Shown here: positions 27,304 to 36,730 of the stretch, one piece after another
How positions within the stretch are numbered: position 1 is the stretch's first letter
Layout of the letters: the number at the start of each line of letters is the position of its first letter
Assembly (NCBI RefSeq): GCF_028288465.1
Contig: NZ_JAQBNR010000057.1
Location: 1-64,000 of the forward strand
Source: Ferruginibacter sp.
GTDB taxonomy: Bacteria; Bacteroidota; Bacteroidia; Chitinophagales; Chitinophagaceae
Reading direction: 5' to 3'
DNA length: 64,000 nucleotides
Notes under the pieces: model-generated
What the model was told of the DNA's origin: nothing
The model's database searches: none
What the model saw: the letters and a program-made list of their open reading frames with translations, nothing else
Made by a program: the position numbers and the translations under genes

Positions 27304-28536
27304 ATGGAAGAAAATGAGCTGATACCACACTTATTCAGAACCGAGTACAGGAAGATAATCGCTGTGCTCTGTAAATTATTTGGCATTGAACACATCGAAA
27401 TTGCCGAGGATATTACCAGTGATACGTTTTTGCGGGCATCGGAATTATGGGGTATAAAAGGCATCCCTGAAAATCCGACGGCCTGGTTATATACTGTTGC
27501 AAAAAATAAAACGAAGGATTACCTGAAGCATCATTCCCTCTTCTCTCAAAAGATAGCAAAGGACATTCAACACAATACAATCACGGCAGATGAAATCGAA
27601 ATTGATCTTTCAGGTAAAAATATAAATGATAGTGAGCTGGCTATGATGTTTGCCATTTGCGATCCCTGTATTAACGCTGAAGCACAGATAGGGCTTGCAT
27701 TAAGCCTGCTTTGCGGGTTTGGAGTAGAAGAAATTGCAGATGCATTTTTAACCAATAAAGAAGTGATTTATAAACGGCTTACCCGGGCCAAACAGAAGCT
27801 GAAAACACAATGTATTCAAATAGCCGGGCCTGGTGCAAACGACATTAATAACCGGCTGCCGCTGGTGCTCGTTACGTTGTATCTATTGTTTAATGAAGGC
27901 TATTATTCAGCTTCCCAAAATAGTGCGTTGCGAAGAGATTTTTGTGTGGAAGCCATGCGGCTTACTTTATTGCTTGCAGAAAATGATACAACTGCAAAAC
28001 CTGAAGTACATGCGTTACTGGCTTTGATGTGTTTTCATGCGTCGAGGTTTGAAGCAAGGCTCAATCAAGAGGCAGAAATTATTTTGTACGAAGACCAGGA
28101 TGAAACCCTCTGGAACCGGGAGCTGATTGACAGGGGCCGGTATTATTTAAACCTGGCGTCAAGAGGGACAGATGTTTCCAAATATCACCTGGAAGCCGCT
28201 ATTGCCTGGTGGCATACCAATAAAGAAGATACGCAGGAAAAATGGGAGGGCATCTTGCAACTCTATAACAAATTATTGCAAACAGCTTATTCTCCCATTG
28301 CCGCATTAAACAGAACCTATGCCCTTGCCAAAGCCAATGGAAAAGAACAGGCCATTGCTGAAGCAGAAAAACTGCAACTGAACAGCAACCATCTCTATCA
28401 TTCACTACTCGGAAACTTGTATACCGGCCTGGATAATAAAAGAGCAGTACAACATTATCAAACAGCCATCGGCCTAACCAAATCAAGAACAGTAAAGGCC
28501 GCTCTCACACAAACTATGAACCGGCTTATGTATTGA
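27304..28536 (+). CDS. ECF sigma factor with C-terminal helical extension (ECF42-like)
   Basis: This protein of about 410 residues starts at the ATG at 27304; the upstream frame start at 27265 would lie inside the hairpin. Region 2 is at about residues 10-80 (with WLYTVAKNKTKDYLK) and region 4 at about 120-165 (GFGVEEIADAFLTNKEVIYKRLTRA). A DUF6596/TPR-like region follows (NRLPLVLVTLYLLFNEGYY, later RTYALAKANGKEQAIAEAEKL). This architecture and the adjacent YCII gene match the ECF42 group, in which the extension controls activity without a classical anti-sigma factor. Confidence 0.88.
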   Translation: MEENELIPHLFRTEYRKIIAVLCKLFGIEHIEIAEDITSDTFLRASELWGIKGIPENPTAWLYTVAKNKTKDYLKHHSLFSQKIAKDIQHNTITADEIEIDLSGKNINDSELAMMFAICDPCINAEAQIGLALSLLCGFGVEEIADAFLTNKEVIYKRLTRAKQKLKTQCIQIAGPGANDINNRLPLVLVTLYLLFNEGYYSASQNSALRRDFCVEAMRLTLLLAENDTTAKPEVHALLALMCFHASRFEARLNQEAEIILYEDQDETLWNRELIDRGRYYLNLASRGTDVSKYHLEAAIAWWHTNKEDTQEKWEGILQLYNKLLQTAYSPIAALNRTYALAKANGKEQAIAEAEKLQLNSNHLYHSLLGNLYTGLDNKRAVQHYQTAIGLTKSRTVKAALTQTMNRLMY

Positions 28537-28650
28537 AATCATTGGCTACTTTTCACCCGGTTAATTCATTTTATTAATTACAACTATCGCCCGGTTATTT
28601 TTAAATACATTCTTAAAAAATGTTGAGGTTTTAAATTGATAAACTATTAA

Positions 28651-28658
28651 TAGATTTG
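28651..28658 (+). promoter_or_regulatory. Putative Bacteroidota -7 box upstream of the GH110-like gene
   Basis: TAGATTTG matches the TAnnTTTG consensus 76 bases before the ATG at 28734. No clear TTTG -33 element at the usual distance was found. Confidence 0.3.
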
Positions 28659-28733
28659 TTTGCAAGAACCGTAAAATAAAACAGCATAATAAATTTACTC
28701 CAGACCGGTTGCGTAACAGCTCAAACCTTTAAA

Positions 28734-30578
28734 ATGAAACAAAAGATTGCACTCTGTTTACTAACATCACTCATTTTTTTTAATACACTCATTGCACAGG
28801 ATACTGTTAGTGTTGCCGGATTTGGCTATAAACCCGACTCAAGAATAAATGCAGTTCCTTTTGTACAAAAGGCAATTGCTGCCTGTAAAAAAAATGGCAC
28901 TAAGGTATTGGTATTCCCCAAAGGCCGCTACGATTTTTGGCCCCAGTACGTTACGGAAAAATTGTATTACGAATCCAACACAGATGTTATACCGTTTCGC
29001 CGTTGCCCTATTTTATTTGAAGGGGTGAACAATTTAATGGTGGACTGCAGTGGCAGCGAATTTATATTTCACGACAGGATGCAGCCTTTTACCATTGACA
29101 ACTGCAACAACATCACCATCCGCAATGTTAGCATTGACTGGGATATTCCATTGACTGCCCAGGCACAAATTATAGTGGTAACAAATGAATACATAGATAT
29201 TGCCATCAATGCAACTGAATCTCCTTTTATAATTGAAAAGGGTAAACTGGTATTTGTTGGAGAAGGCTGGAAAAGTGAATGGTGGGGCGTAATGGAATTT
29301 GATAAAGTAACAAAACTGGTAGCGCCCGGCACAGGCGACGAAGGCTGTCTTGGCGGAGGCTATGATGGTTACACAGCCGCTATTCTACATGATGGATTGG
29401 TAAGGCTTAACTATAATTTTAAACGTAAGCCTGCAGTTGGAAACTACTTAGTGTTAAGACACAGCGCCCGCGATCATGCCGGTACATTTATTACCGGTAG
29501 TAAAAATGTGACCATTGAAAACATGGACATGTATCACAATGCCGGGCTTGGAATTTTAAGCCAGTATTCAGAAAACCTGACTTTTAGAAAAGTAAGCGCT
29601 GTACCCAATCCTGCTAAAGACCGCATACTGAGCGGTCATGATGACGGGTTGCATTTTTCCAACTGCAAGGGGCAAATTACGGTAGACAGTTGCCGGTTCG
29701 CAGCCCTGATGGATGACCCGGTTAATGTACATGGTACAAGCGTACAGGTCATTGAAAAACTGGGGGATAAAAAATTGTTGTGCAAACTGATGCATGAACA
29801 AAGCATCGGTTTTACCTGGGCAAACGCAGGTGAGAAGGTTGGCTTTATTGAAAACGAAGCCATGAATACTTTTGCGACGGGCATCGTAGAATCATGGAGA
29901 GCAAGAGACTCCGTGCTTTTTGAAATCAGTTTTAAAGAAGCTTTGCCGGCAGCTCTTGCAGCAGGAGATGCATTGGAGAATTTGACCTGGGTGCCCGACG
30001 TGCTGATAAAAAATAGCTTCTTCGGAAGTAATCGTGCCCGCGGTATTTTAATGTCTACTCCGGGTAAAGTGGTGATTGAAAATAATGTGTTTGAATCCAG
30101 TGGTTCGGCCATCTTAATTCCCGGAGACGCCAATGGCTGGTTTGAAAGCGGTGCTGTAAAAGATGTGACTATCCGTAATAATACTTTTAATGATCCCTGT
30201 CTGACTTCGATGTACCAGTTTTGCGAAGGCATTATCAGTATCGATCCTGAAATACCGAAAATGGATATTGCCAAGCCATTTCACCGCAACATACGGATAG
30301 AAGGTAATACTTTTAACCCGTTTGATTATCCTGTACTGTATGCCAAATCAACCGAAGGTTTGTATTTCAATAATAACATCATCCGTCGCTCCAACAGGTT
30401 TACGCCATTTCACAAACGGCAGTTTATGATTACGCTGGAAGCCTGTAAAAAAATAGAAATTGCCGGCAACAAACTGGAAGGTGATGTGTTGGGAAAAAAT
30501 ATACGGTTGGTGGGCACGCCGGTTTCATCAGTTAAACTGGGGAAAAAGCAGGGTATTGTTATTGCTGGTAAACAGTGA
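28734..30578 (+). CDS. Right-handed beta-helix glycosidase, GH110-like alpha-1,3-galactosidase
   Basis: This 614-residue protein has a Sec signal ending LIAQ and a parallel beta-helix made of repeated N-I-x-IRN / V-x-IEN rungs. Segments SGHDDGLHFSNCKG and DDPVNVHGTSVQV resemble the acidic active-site rungs of GH110 enzymes, which remove alpha-1,3-linked galactose from blood-group B or linear structures. The length also fits GH110. It is not in an obvious polysaccharide-utilisation locus: no SusC/SusD genes lie nearby. The fold is clear; the exact specificity is inferred. Confidence 0.75.
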   Translation: MKQKIALCLLTSLIFFNTLIAQDTVSVAGFGYKPDSRINAVPFVQKAIAACKKNGTKVLVFPKGRYDFWPQYVTEKLYYESNTDVIPFRRCPILFEGVNNLMVDCSGSEFIFHDRMQPFTIDNCNNITIRNVSIDWDIPLTAQAQIIVVTNEYIDIAINATESPFIIEKGKLVFVGEGWKSEWWGVMEFDKVTKLVAPGTGDEGCLGGGYDGYTAAILHDGLVRLNYNFKRKPAVGNYLVLRHSARDHAGTFITGSKNVTIENMDMYHNAGLGILSQYSENLTFRKVSAVPNPAKDRILSGHDDGLHFSNCKGQITVDSCRFAALMDDPVNVHGTSVQVIEKLGDKKLLCKLMHEQSIGFTWANAGEKVGFIENEAMNTFATGIVESWRARDSVLFEISFKEALPAALAAGDALENLTWVPDVLIKNSFFGSNRARGILMSTPGKVVIENNVFESSGSAILIPGDANGWFESGAVKDVTIRNNTFNDPCLTSMYQFCEGIISIDPEIPKMDIAKPFHRNIRIEGNTFNPFDYPVLYAKSTEGLYFNNNIIRRSNRFTPFHKRQFMITLEACKKIEIAGNKLEGDVLGKNIRLVGTPVSSVKLGKKQGIVIAGKQ

Positions 30579-30917
30579 GGTTAGTTACAGCCCGGCATTT
30601 CATCTGGCAATTATTTTTTACAAATATTTTGGCTGCCTGAACACATTTAATTCCGGCAAAAAATTTTACTTTCACATTGAATTTGATCACCGGTTATTCA
30701 TCGCCATTTGATAGTTGCATAACATAAAACGATTGGTTTATGCTACCCAAAATAATTTTTGCTGCGCCGTTAAAAACCTGGAAACGAAGGCCAATATAAT
30801 AACGTGAAAACTTTCTCCGGCCGTTGTTACACCCCCCTTCCTTTATTATTCGTATAACTAAATCTATTGCGGCCGTTCCTGCCTTCACATTATTATTGAA
30901 TACTTAAATCGTTTTGT
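30579..30917. other. Intergenic region, no gene seen
   Basis: These 339 bases separate two same-strand genes. No terminator, RNA or ORF was recognised; the sequence is AT-rich near 30640-30680. Confidence 0.5.
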
Positions 30918-31649
30918 ATGATTTCGCAACGCTATGAATTATATACTCCTGTTGAGCAACATACCTGGATGTTGTTATTCGAAAGACAATTGAAAGCGGT
31001 TGAAGAATTTGCCTACCGTAACTTTTTAACCGGTATTCAGCAACTCAATTTTACCGCGTCGGCCATCCCCGATTTTAATGACGTGAATGAGCGGCTCCGT
31101 AACATTACCGGATGGAGCATATTTGCCGTACCGGGATTGATTGACAATGATTATTTTTTTGAAAAAATCCACCAGCGACAATTCGCCGCAACCACCTGGA
31201 TACGCAAACCCGAAAACCTGGATTACCTGGAAGAGCCGGATATGTTTCATGATGTATTCGGGCATGTGCCTATGCTGACCGACCAATACATCTGCGATTA
31301 TTTGCTGGGGTTATCTGCCATTGCAAAAAATTATATGACAAATGAAGAAGTAATTAAAGCTATTGCCAGGTTGTACTGGTATACCATCGAGTTTGGTTTG
31401 GTAAAAGAAAATAACGAACTAAAGATTTACGGCGCCGGCATTTTAAGTTCCATAGGCGAAACAAGTTATGCGTTATCTGACACGCCTGCAAGAGTTCCTT
31501 TCGATGTAATGCAAATAATTGACACGCCTTACATCAAAGACAGTTTTCAAAAACAATATTTTGTGCTGGATGATATGCAGCAACTAAAGGAATGTTTGCC
31601 GCAACTGGCGATGCACTTTCAGCAAGCTTATGGCAATGGTGCTGTTTAA
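30918..31649 (+). CDS. phhA: Phenylalanine 4-monooxygenase (phenylalanine hydroxylase)
   Basis: This 243-residue protein is the size of bacterial catalytic-domain-only enzymes. It hydroxylates phenylalanine to tyrosine with a pterin cofactor and non-heme iron. The iron ligands are His111 and His116 in H-DVFG-H and Glu158 in YWYTIEFG. The PDMFHDVFGHVPML and YGAGILSSIGE segments are diagnostic of aromatic amino acid hydroxylases. No pterin-recycling gene (phhB) is adjacent. It faces an SDR gene across a terminator. Confidence 0.92.
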   Translation: MISQRYELYTPVEQHTWMLLFERQLKAVEEFAYRNFLTGIQQLNFTASAIPDFNDVNERLRNITGWSIFAVPGLIDNDYFFEKIHQRQFAATTWIRKPENLDYLEEPDMFHDVFGHVPMLTDQYICDYLLGLSAIAKNYMTNEEVIKAIARLYWYTIEFGLVKENNELKIYGAGILSSIGETSYALSDTPARVPFDVMQIIDTPYIKDSFQKQYFVLDDMQQLKECLPQLAMHFQQAYGNGAV

Positions 31650-31688
31650 AAAATGTAGATAACCATGTTAAATTATCCACTACAAAAA

Positions 31689-31723
31689 ATCGTTATCTCC
31701 TCGCATTGCGGGAAGATAACGAT
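31689..31723 (-). terminator. Terminator for the SDR gene
   Basis: ATCGTTATCT (31689-31698) pairs exactly with AGATAACGAT (31714-31723), and inner CC.CGC/GCG.GG bases pair too. On minus the stem is followed by TTTTTTG. It lies 15 bases past the SDR stop, between convergent genes. Confidence 0.75.
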
Positions 31724-31737
31724 GTATAAAAGTGTTA

Positions 31738-32451
31738 TTATTTTCCGGGAGAAGATGGTCTTACTTCAATCTTGCTGGGCAGCGTTCTTGGATTCATGTG
31801 TAACAGGTCTGCTACCATCTGGCCAATGTCTTCCGGCTGTATTTTCCAGGCGTCTGCTTCGCTGGGTGTGTGGTCGTTAAAATGAGTAGCAACTGAGCCC
31901 GGCATGATGGTGGATACCTTGATACCATATTGCCGAAGGTCCAGCATAATGGCCTGGGTAAACCCAACCAGCCCGAATTTGCTGGCGTTGTAACCGGAAG
32001 CTGTTGCGAAGAAATTAGTACCCGCCAGGCTCGCAATGGTAATGATGTATCCTTTGGATTGTTTCAGCGGCTCAATGCAAGCTTTAACGCTGTTGAATAC
32101 GCCGGTTAAGTTGGTGTCAATCATCTCGTGCCATTCCGCTTCAGATAAGGTTTCAATGGAAGCAAAATGCCCAACGCCGGCATTGGCCACCAATACATCC
32201 AGCTGCCCGAAATGATCAGTCACCTCTTTTACAGCCTTAGTTTCAGAAGCCAGTGTGCTGACTTCTGATTGCAATGCGAGTACTCTTGAAGGATCACTGC
32301 TGAGCGAGGCTGCTGCCTTTTTTGCTGCTTCCAGGCTGCGGCTGGTAATGGCAACCCGCATGCCGTTGTCAATTAAAATTTTTGCTATGCCATAGCCAAT
32401 ACCCTTGCTGCCGCCGGTAATGTAGGCTACCTGATCTTTTAAATCATTCAT
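31738..32451 (-). CDS. SDR family oxidoreductase (3-ketoacyl-reductase-like)
   Basis: This 237-residue classical short-chain dehydrogenase has the cofactor motif TGGSKGIG at residues 12-19 and NAG at 90-92. The catalytic residues are Ser141, Tyr154 and Lys158 (YNASK). The R-rich segment TSRS after the second strand suggests preference for NADP(H). The substrate is unknown. It appears to be a single-gene unit with its own terminator. Confidence 0.88.
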   Translation of the reverse strand: MNDLKDQVAYITGGSKGIGYGIAKILIDNGMRVAITSRSLEAAKKAAASLSSDPSRVLALQSEVSTLASETKAVKEVTDHFGQLDVLVANAGVGHFASIETLSEAEWHEMIDTNLTGVFNSVKACIEPLKQSKGYIITIASLAGTNFFATASGYNASKFGLVGFTQAIMLDLRQYGIKVSTIMPGSVATHFNDHTPSEADAWKIQPEDIGQMVADLLHMNPRTLPSKIEVRPSSPGK

Positions 32452-32670
32452 GTTGTTGTTTATTTTATTGTACTCAATTTTTGTGCCTGCAAGGTAAAAT
32501 AATCGGGGTAGCTAACAAGGGGAAATGTTTGTTGGTGGAGTAAATCGCCTGCCACATTTCGGCTTATAAATTCAACCATAAAGCGGGAAGCGAATAAGCA
32601 AATATGAAACAGGCGTTTAAAGCACAGGCATTTTGAAAAATAAGGTAACTTTATTTGCCAAAAGATAAAT

Positions 32671-32859
32671 ATGTCAAAAGAAGAAATTAAATACGAAATC
32701 AGCAAGGTGTTAGACCGCTTTCCGGATAAAGCTCTTGAAGAGCTATTGACCTGGCTAAAAGAAATAGAGGCAAAGCAGGAATCAATTACGCCGCTCACAT
32801 CTTCACTTTATAAAATTTTAGAGGAAGATAAAGAACTACTAACAAGGCTCGCTCAATGA
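32671..32859 (+). CDS. Putative antitoxin of a Doc-type toxin-antitoxin pair
   Basis: This 62-residue, highly charged, helical protein overlaps the toxin gene start by four bases (ATGA at 32856-32859), as in many toxin-antitoxin operons. The sequence does not look like Phd; it resembles short DUF2281-type antitoxins. The C-terminal helix (LYKILEEDKELLTRLAQ) may be the toxin-binding part. The assignment comes mainly from position, size and overlap. Confidence 0.7.
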   Translation: MSKEEIKYEISKVLDRFPDKALEELLTWLKEIEAKQESITPLTSSLYKILEEDKELLTRLAQ

Positions 32860-33227
32860 TTTCCGTAAAAGAAACTGAAGCAATTCATTCCATACTCATT
32901 GAACAGTTTGGAGGTTCAAATGGAATCCGCGATTTATCAGGATTAGAGTCAGCATTAGCCAGGCCGTTTCAAACTTTTGCAGGCACTGATCTGTATCCAA
33001 CGCCCATACACAAAGCCGCAGCGTTAATCGAAAGTTTACTGATTAACCATCCCTTTATTGATGGCAATAAGCGAACAGGTTATGTAATGATGCGGATGTT
33101 GCTTATCAAAAACGGATTGGACATTCATGCATCGCAGGATGAGAAATATATTTTCGTCGTCAACATCGCATCCGGCCTCACAACAACAGAAGAGATTATA
33201 GATTGGCTCACAGCGCACGTGAAATAA
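32856..33227 (+). CDS. doc: Doc/Fic-family toxin (death-on-curing type)
   Basis: This 123-residue Fic-fold protein has the motif H65-PFI-D69-G70-N71-K72-R73. Fic AMP-transferases have G-N-G-R in that place; the lysine form is typical of Doc, which phosphorylates elongation factor Tu. The short length and IRDLSGLESALARP start also fit Doc. It is coupled to the antitoxin gene by a 4-base overlap. All catalytic positions appear intact, so it is probably active when released. Confidence 0.87.
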   Translation: MISVKETEAIHSILIEQFGGSNGIRDLSGLESALARPFQTFAGTDLYPTPIHKAAALIESLLINHPFIDGNKRTGYVMMRMLLIKNGLDIHASQDEKYIFVVNIASGLTTTEEIIDWLTAHVK

Positions 33228-33277
33228 AAAGGCTGCCGGTCTTTGAAGTAATTTCACTTCAAAGACCGGCAGCCTTT
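33228..33277. terminator. Strong bidirectional terminator
   Basis: Two perfectly complementary 22-base arms (33228-33249 and 33256-33277) enclose an AATTTC loop. A T tract follows the stem on minus (TTTTTATTTC), and the plus arm ends in CCTTTC. It sits between the toxin gene and the convergent BNR-repeat gene. Confidence 0.85.
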
Positions 33278-33289
33278 CAAAACATCTTT

Positions 33290-36200
33290 CTATTTCTTCC
33301 AGATAACACCCAAACCTGCATCCCAGAACATCTTATTTACCAGCGGAATGGAGCTGACTATTTCATCGCGACGGGTTTTTAATTTGGCCCATTGTGCATT
33401 TAATTCTTTTTGCAAATCAAGCGAAGGTTGATTTACATGTGGTATTTCGCTTTCCGTCTGGTTTACTAAAAACTGGTAATCGGTTAAAAATTTAGCCGGA
33501 AAGTTTTCGGCATCATCATACGCTTTTGATTTGCGTTGTACCATGTCTTCATCCCAGGCTTTCATTTTTTTCACCAGGTCTTTCGCCGCCGTTTTTGCTG
33601 CAGTATATTTTTCATCTGCCGGCAGGCTGGCTAACACACTCTCCAATTGTTGCTGCTGGCTATGCATGGTATTGGTGTTGTTGTACATGGTGGTTAGTTC
33701 CTGTTCCATGGCCGTCATTACTTCGTTGTATTGTTGGTACTCCGCAGCGGTAGTGGTATACAAAGGATTGGCAAGTATGGTGGCAGTTGTAGTAGCCGGC
33801 TGGGCGCCCGTTTTGAGCGTGACAGTGTAGTTTCCCGGTGCAGCCTTATGACCACGGTAACTGCCTTCCACATACACATCCTGTACACCGGGGATAGTGG
33901 TGTAACGCATATCCCAGACAAACCGGTTTACGCCTTTGTTTTTTGACAGCACAGGTTCTTCTGCAGGAGCGCCATCGTATTTTTTGTAATTGCTGTCAGG
34001 CTTTGAAGTAAAGCTGCGCACCAAATTGCCAGTCGCATCTTTTATTATCAGGGTAAGTTCGGTTGTTGAATCTTTCAGTTCAGGCAACTGGTAATACAAC
34101 ACGACCCCGGTTGAAGGATTTACTCCCCTGAATGGTGCAGCACCTTTAAAACTGGCTTTGGTTTCATCCAGTTCACTGCTGCCGTTTACAAGGTAAGCCG
34201 GAGTTGGCTGAAACAGGGAGAAAGAAGCGGCTTCTTTTTTGTATTGGCGAATCAGCGACAAATCATCCAAAATCCAGAAAGACCTTCCTGAAGTGGCAGC
34301 AATTAAATTATTCTGGTGTATACGCAGATCGGTAATGGGTGTAACCGGCAGATTCAATTGAAAAGGAGTCCAGTCTTTACCGCCGTTCAATGACATATAC
34401 AACCCCGTTTCGGTACCGGCAGACAGCAAATCTTTTCTTTTATCATCTTCTCTTACCACCCTGGTAAAAGCGCCGGAAGGAATGCCGTTATTTATTTTTG
34501 TCCAGGTTTTACCATAGTCGGTAGTTTTGTATAAACCCGGTGTATGGTCACTGAATTTGTAGCGGGTGGTAGCGATGTAAGCGGTGGCTTTATCAAATGG
34601 CGAAACTTCAATCGCGTTGATTAAACATTCCTGTAAACCCGCCGGCGTAATATTTAGCCAATGCGATCCGTTGTCTCTTGTTATATACACATAACCATCA
34701 TCACTGCCGGTGTATATCACACCTTTTTCCAACGGCGACTCCATGATATAACTGAGTGTGCCGTAGTTTTCTGCGCCAACTCCCTCGTTGGTATAGGGCA
34801 CACCGGCCCTGCCTTGTTTGTCTTTTTCATTTCTTGTCAGGTCAGGCGAAGCTTCCGACCAGGTTTTACCCATATCCGACGTGCGCAGTAAACATTGTGC
34901 ACCATGATAAAAAACAGCGGGGTCATGCTTGCTGCAAATGATGGGTGCATTCCAGTTAAACCGGTACTTCATGTCTTTGGCATCACGCGATAAATATTGA
35001 ATGGGCGCAGCCATTATATTGGTACCGGCCTTAGCCTTGCTATCCAGCAACTGAATGCCACCTTCGTAACTGCTACCCATTGCAAACCGTGGATCATCGG
35101 GGTTAAAAGCGATGAATGCACTTTCGCCTCCGGCAGAAGAAGTCCAGCTGCTGGTGCCAATGCCGCTGGCATCAAATTCCCTGCTGGCAATGTTTACAGA
35201 ACTATTGTCTTGCTGACCGGCATAAATATGATACGGGAACTGGTTGTCTACATTGATGCGGTAAAACTGTGCAGTGGGTTGATTGTTCTGGCTGCTCCAG
35301 GATTTACCCCCGTTAAAAGTGATGGCTGATCCGCCATCATCAGAAATGATCATGTTTTTGGAGTTGGCAGGATTGATCCACAGGTTATGATGATCGCCAT
35401 GTGTGGCGGAAACATCCTCCCATGTTTTACCACCGTCTGTTGAACGCATGGACGGCGCACTCATCACATACACCGTATTTTCATTCAACGGATCTGTAAA
35501 CAGTTTAATGTAGTACCAGGCTCTTTGTATCAGGCGATGATCGCTGGAAACCTGGCTCCAGGTTTTACCTGCATTCTCGCTCACATACATACCGCCCGCT
35601 TCTTTTTCAAAATCACTTTCTATCAGGGCATATACTTTTTCAGAATTGGACCGGCAAACACCAATGGACATTTTACCCATCTCCTTGGGCAGACCTTCTT
35701 TCATTTTTTCCCAATGTTCACCTTCATCAACCGATTTGTACAAGCCGCTGCCGGGGCCACCGCTGATTACTTTCCAGGGCAGGCGGCCATGCTCCCACAT
35801 AGATGCGTACAATATCCTCGGGTTATTCATATCCATCGATAAATCGGTGCAACCTGTTTTATCATCTACATACAAAACGTTTTTCCAGGTAGCGCCACCA
35901 TCAATGGATTTATAAATGCCCCGTTCCTTTGTTTTGCTGTATAATGCGCCCTGTGCCGCAACGTAAACAATGTTGGGATCTTTGGGATGTATTACAATCC
36001 GGGCAATGTGTTGCGTCAGATCAAGGCCAATTTTCTTCCAGGTTTTTCCTGCATCGGTTGATTTGTACACACCGTCACCACCGTGCGTCATTACGCCCCG
36101 TACAGCATGCTCGCCCATGCCCACATACACTACGTTGGGGTCACTTTCTGCAACACTAACGGCGCCCACAGAACCGGTTCTGAAAAAGCTATCGGAAATA

Positions 36201-36454
36201 TTGTTCCAGGTAATACCCATGTCTTCTGTTTTCCATACACCACCGCCGGTAGTGCCCTGGTAATATACGGAAGGATTGCCCACTACGCCGGTAGCTGCCA
36301 CAGAACGGCCACCACGAAATGGCCCGATAGAACGCCATTTGACCGGTTTAAAATAATTGTTGAGATTGTTGGATGTAGTGTCAGTTTTTTGTTGTGCGAC
36401 AGCACCAATACAAAAACTGAGGAATAGAAAGGAGATAAGCAGTTGCCTGGTCAT
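33290..36454 (-). CDS. Secreted BNR/VPS10-like beta-propeller protein
   Basis: This 1054-residue protein has a Sec signal ending GAVAQ. More than ten Asp-box-like repeats follow, of the type G-x-x-K-(S/T)-x-D-x-G-x-T-W (for example VYKSTDAGKTW, LYKTTDYGKTW), over about residues 60-720. This is the sortilin/VPS10-like propeller annotated as glycosyl hydrolase or exo-alpha-sialidase in Bacteroidota. A C-terminal region contains a helical stretch (about 900-1040). A sialidase function is not shown: the catalytic set was not identified. It forms a single-gene unit with a strong terminator. Confidence 0.82.
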   Translation of the reverse strand: MTRQLLISFLFLSFCIGAVAQQKTDTTSNNLNNYFKPVKWRSIGPFRGGRSVAATGVVGNPSVYYQGTTGGGVWKTEDMGITWNNISDSFFRTGSVGAVSVAESDPNVVYVGMGEHAVRGVMTHGGDGVYKSTDAGKTWKKIGLDLTQHIARIVIHPKDPNIVYVAAQGALYSKTKERGIYKSIDGGATWKNVLYVDDKTGCTDLSMDMNNPRILYASMWEHGRLPWKVISGGPGSGLYKSVDEGEHWEKMKEGLPKEMGKMSIGVCRSNSEKVYALIESDFEKEAGGMYVSENAGKTWSQVSSDHRLIQRAWYYIKLFTDPLNENTVYVMSAPSMRSTDGGKTWEDVSATHGDHHNLWINPANSKNMIISDDGGSAITFNGGKSWSSQNNQPTAQFYRINVDNQFPYHIYAGQQDNSSVNIASREFDASGIGTSSWTSSAGGESAFIAFNPDDPRFAMGSSYEGGIQLLDSKAKAGTNIMAAPIQYLSRDAKDMKYRFNWNAPIICSKHDPAVFYHGAQCLLRTSDMGKTWSEASPDLTRNEKDKQGRAGVPYTNEGVGAENYGTLSYIMESPLEKGVIYTGSDDGYVYITRDNGSHWLNITPAGLQECLINAIEVSPFDKATAYIATTRYKFSDHTPGLYKTTDYGKTWTKINNGIPSGAFTRVVREDDKRKDLLSAGTETGLYMSLNGGKDWTPFQLNLPVTPITDLRIHQNNLIAATSGRSFWILDDLSLIRQYKKEAASFSLFQPTPAYLVNGSSELDETKASFKGAAPFRGVNPSTGVVLYYQLPELKDSTTELTLIIKDATGNLVRSFTSKPDSNYKKYDGAPAEEPVLSKNKGVNRFVWDMRYTTIPGVQDVYVEGSYRGHKAAPGNYTVTLKTGAQPATTTATILANPLYTTTAAEYQQYNEVMTAMEQELTTMYNNTNTMHSQQQQLESVLASLPADEKYTAAKTAAKDLVKKMKAWDEDMVQRKSKAYDDAENFPAKFLTDYQFLVNQTESEIPHVNQPSLDLQKELNAQWAKLKTRRDEIVSSIPLVNKMFWDAGLGVIWKK

Positions 36455-36519
36455 GGGAATAAAATTGAACGTGAAATATAAATCTTATTTGCAAATATCC
36501 ATGTGGCAATCAAACATTT

Positions 36520-36543
36520 CTTTGCGTTTTTTGCAACGCAAGG
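36520..36543. repeat. Inverted repeat upstream of the BNR-repeat gene
   Basis: CTTTGCGTT and AACGCAAGG pair around TTTTGC with one wobble. It lies 66-89 bases before the minus-strand start at 36454 and could be a 5' leader hairpin or an operator. Confidence 0.35.
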
Positions 36544-36730
36544 CTATAAAATAAAGTGTTTTGTAGTTTGGAACAAGCAGTAGTCTTTCATGGCTTCATA
36601 GTTGTGTCACTCACTTTTACTGCATACCTTTTGGCAACTTTTTCCGAAGCGTATCTATCAACGAAGAACATAATGCGACCGCAGTCGTGGCGCTGTGTTG
36701 CTTTAAGACAGTATTGATAGCAGTTTTATT

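Noticed and set aside
33290..36454. BNR-repeat protein called a sialidase
   Set aside because: Asp-box-like repeats are present, but I could not identify the arginine triad and other catalytic residues, so only the propeller is claimed.
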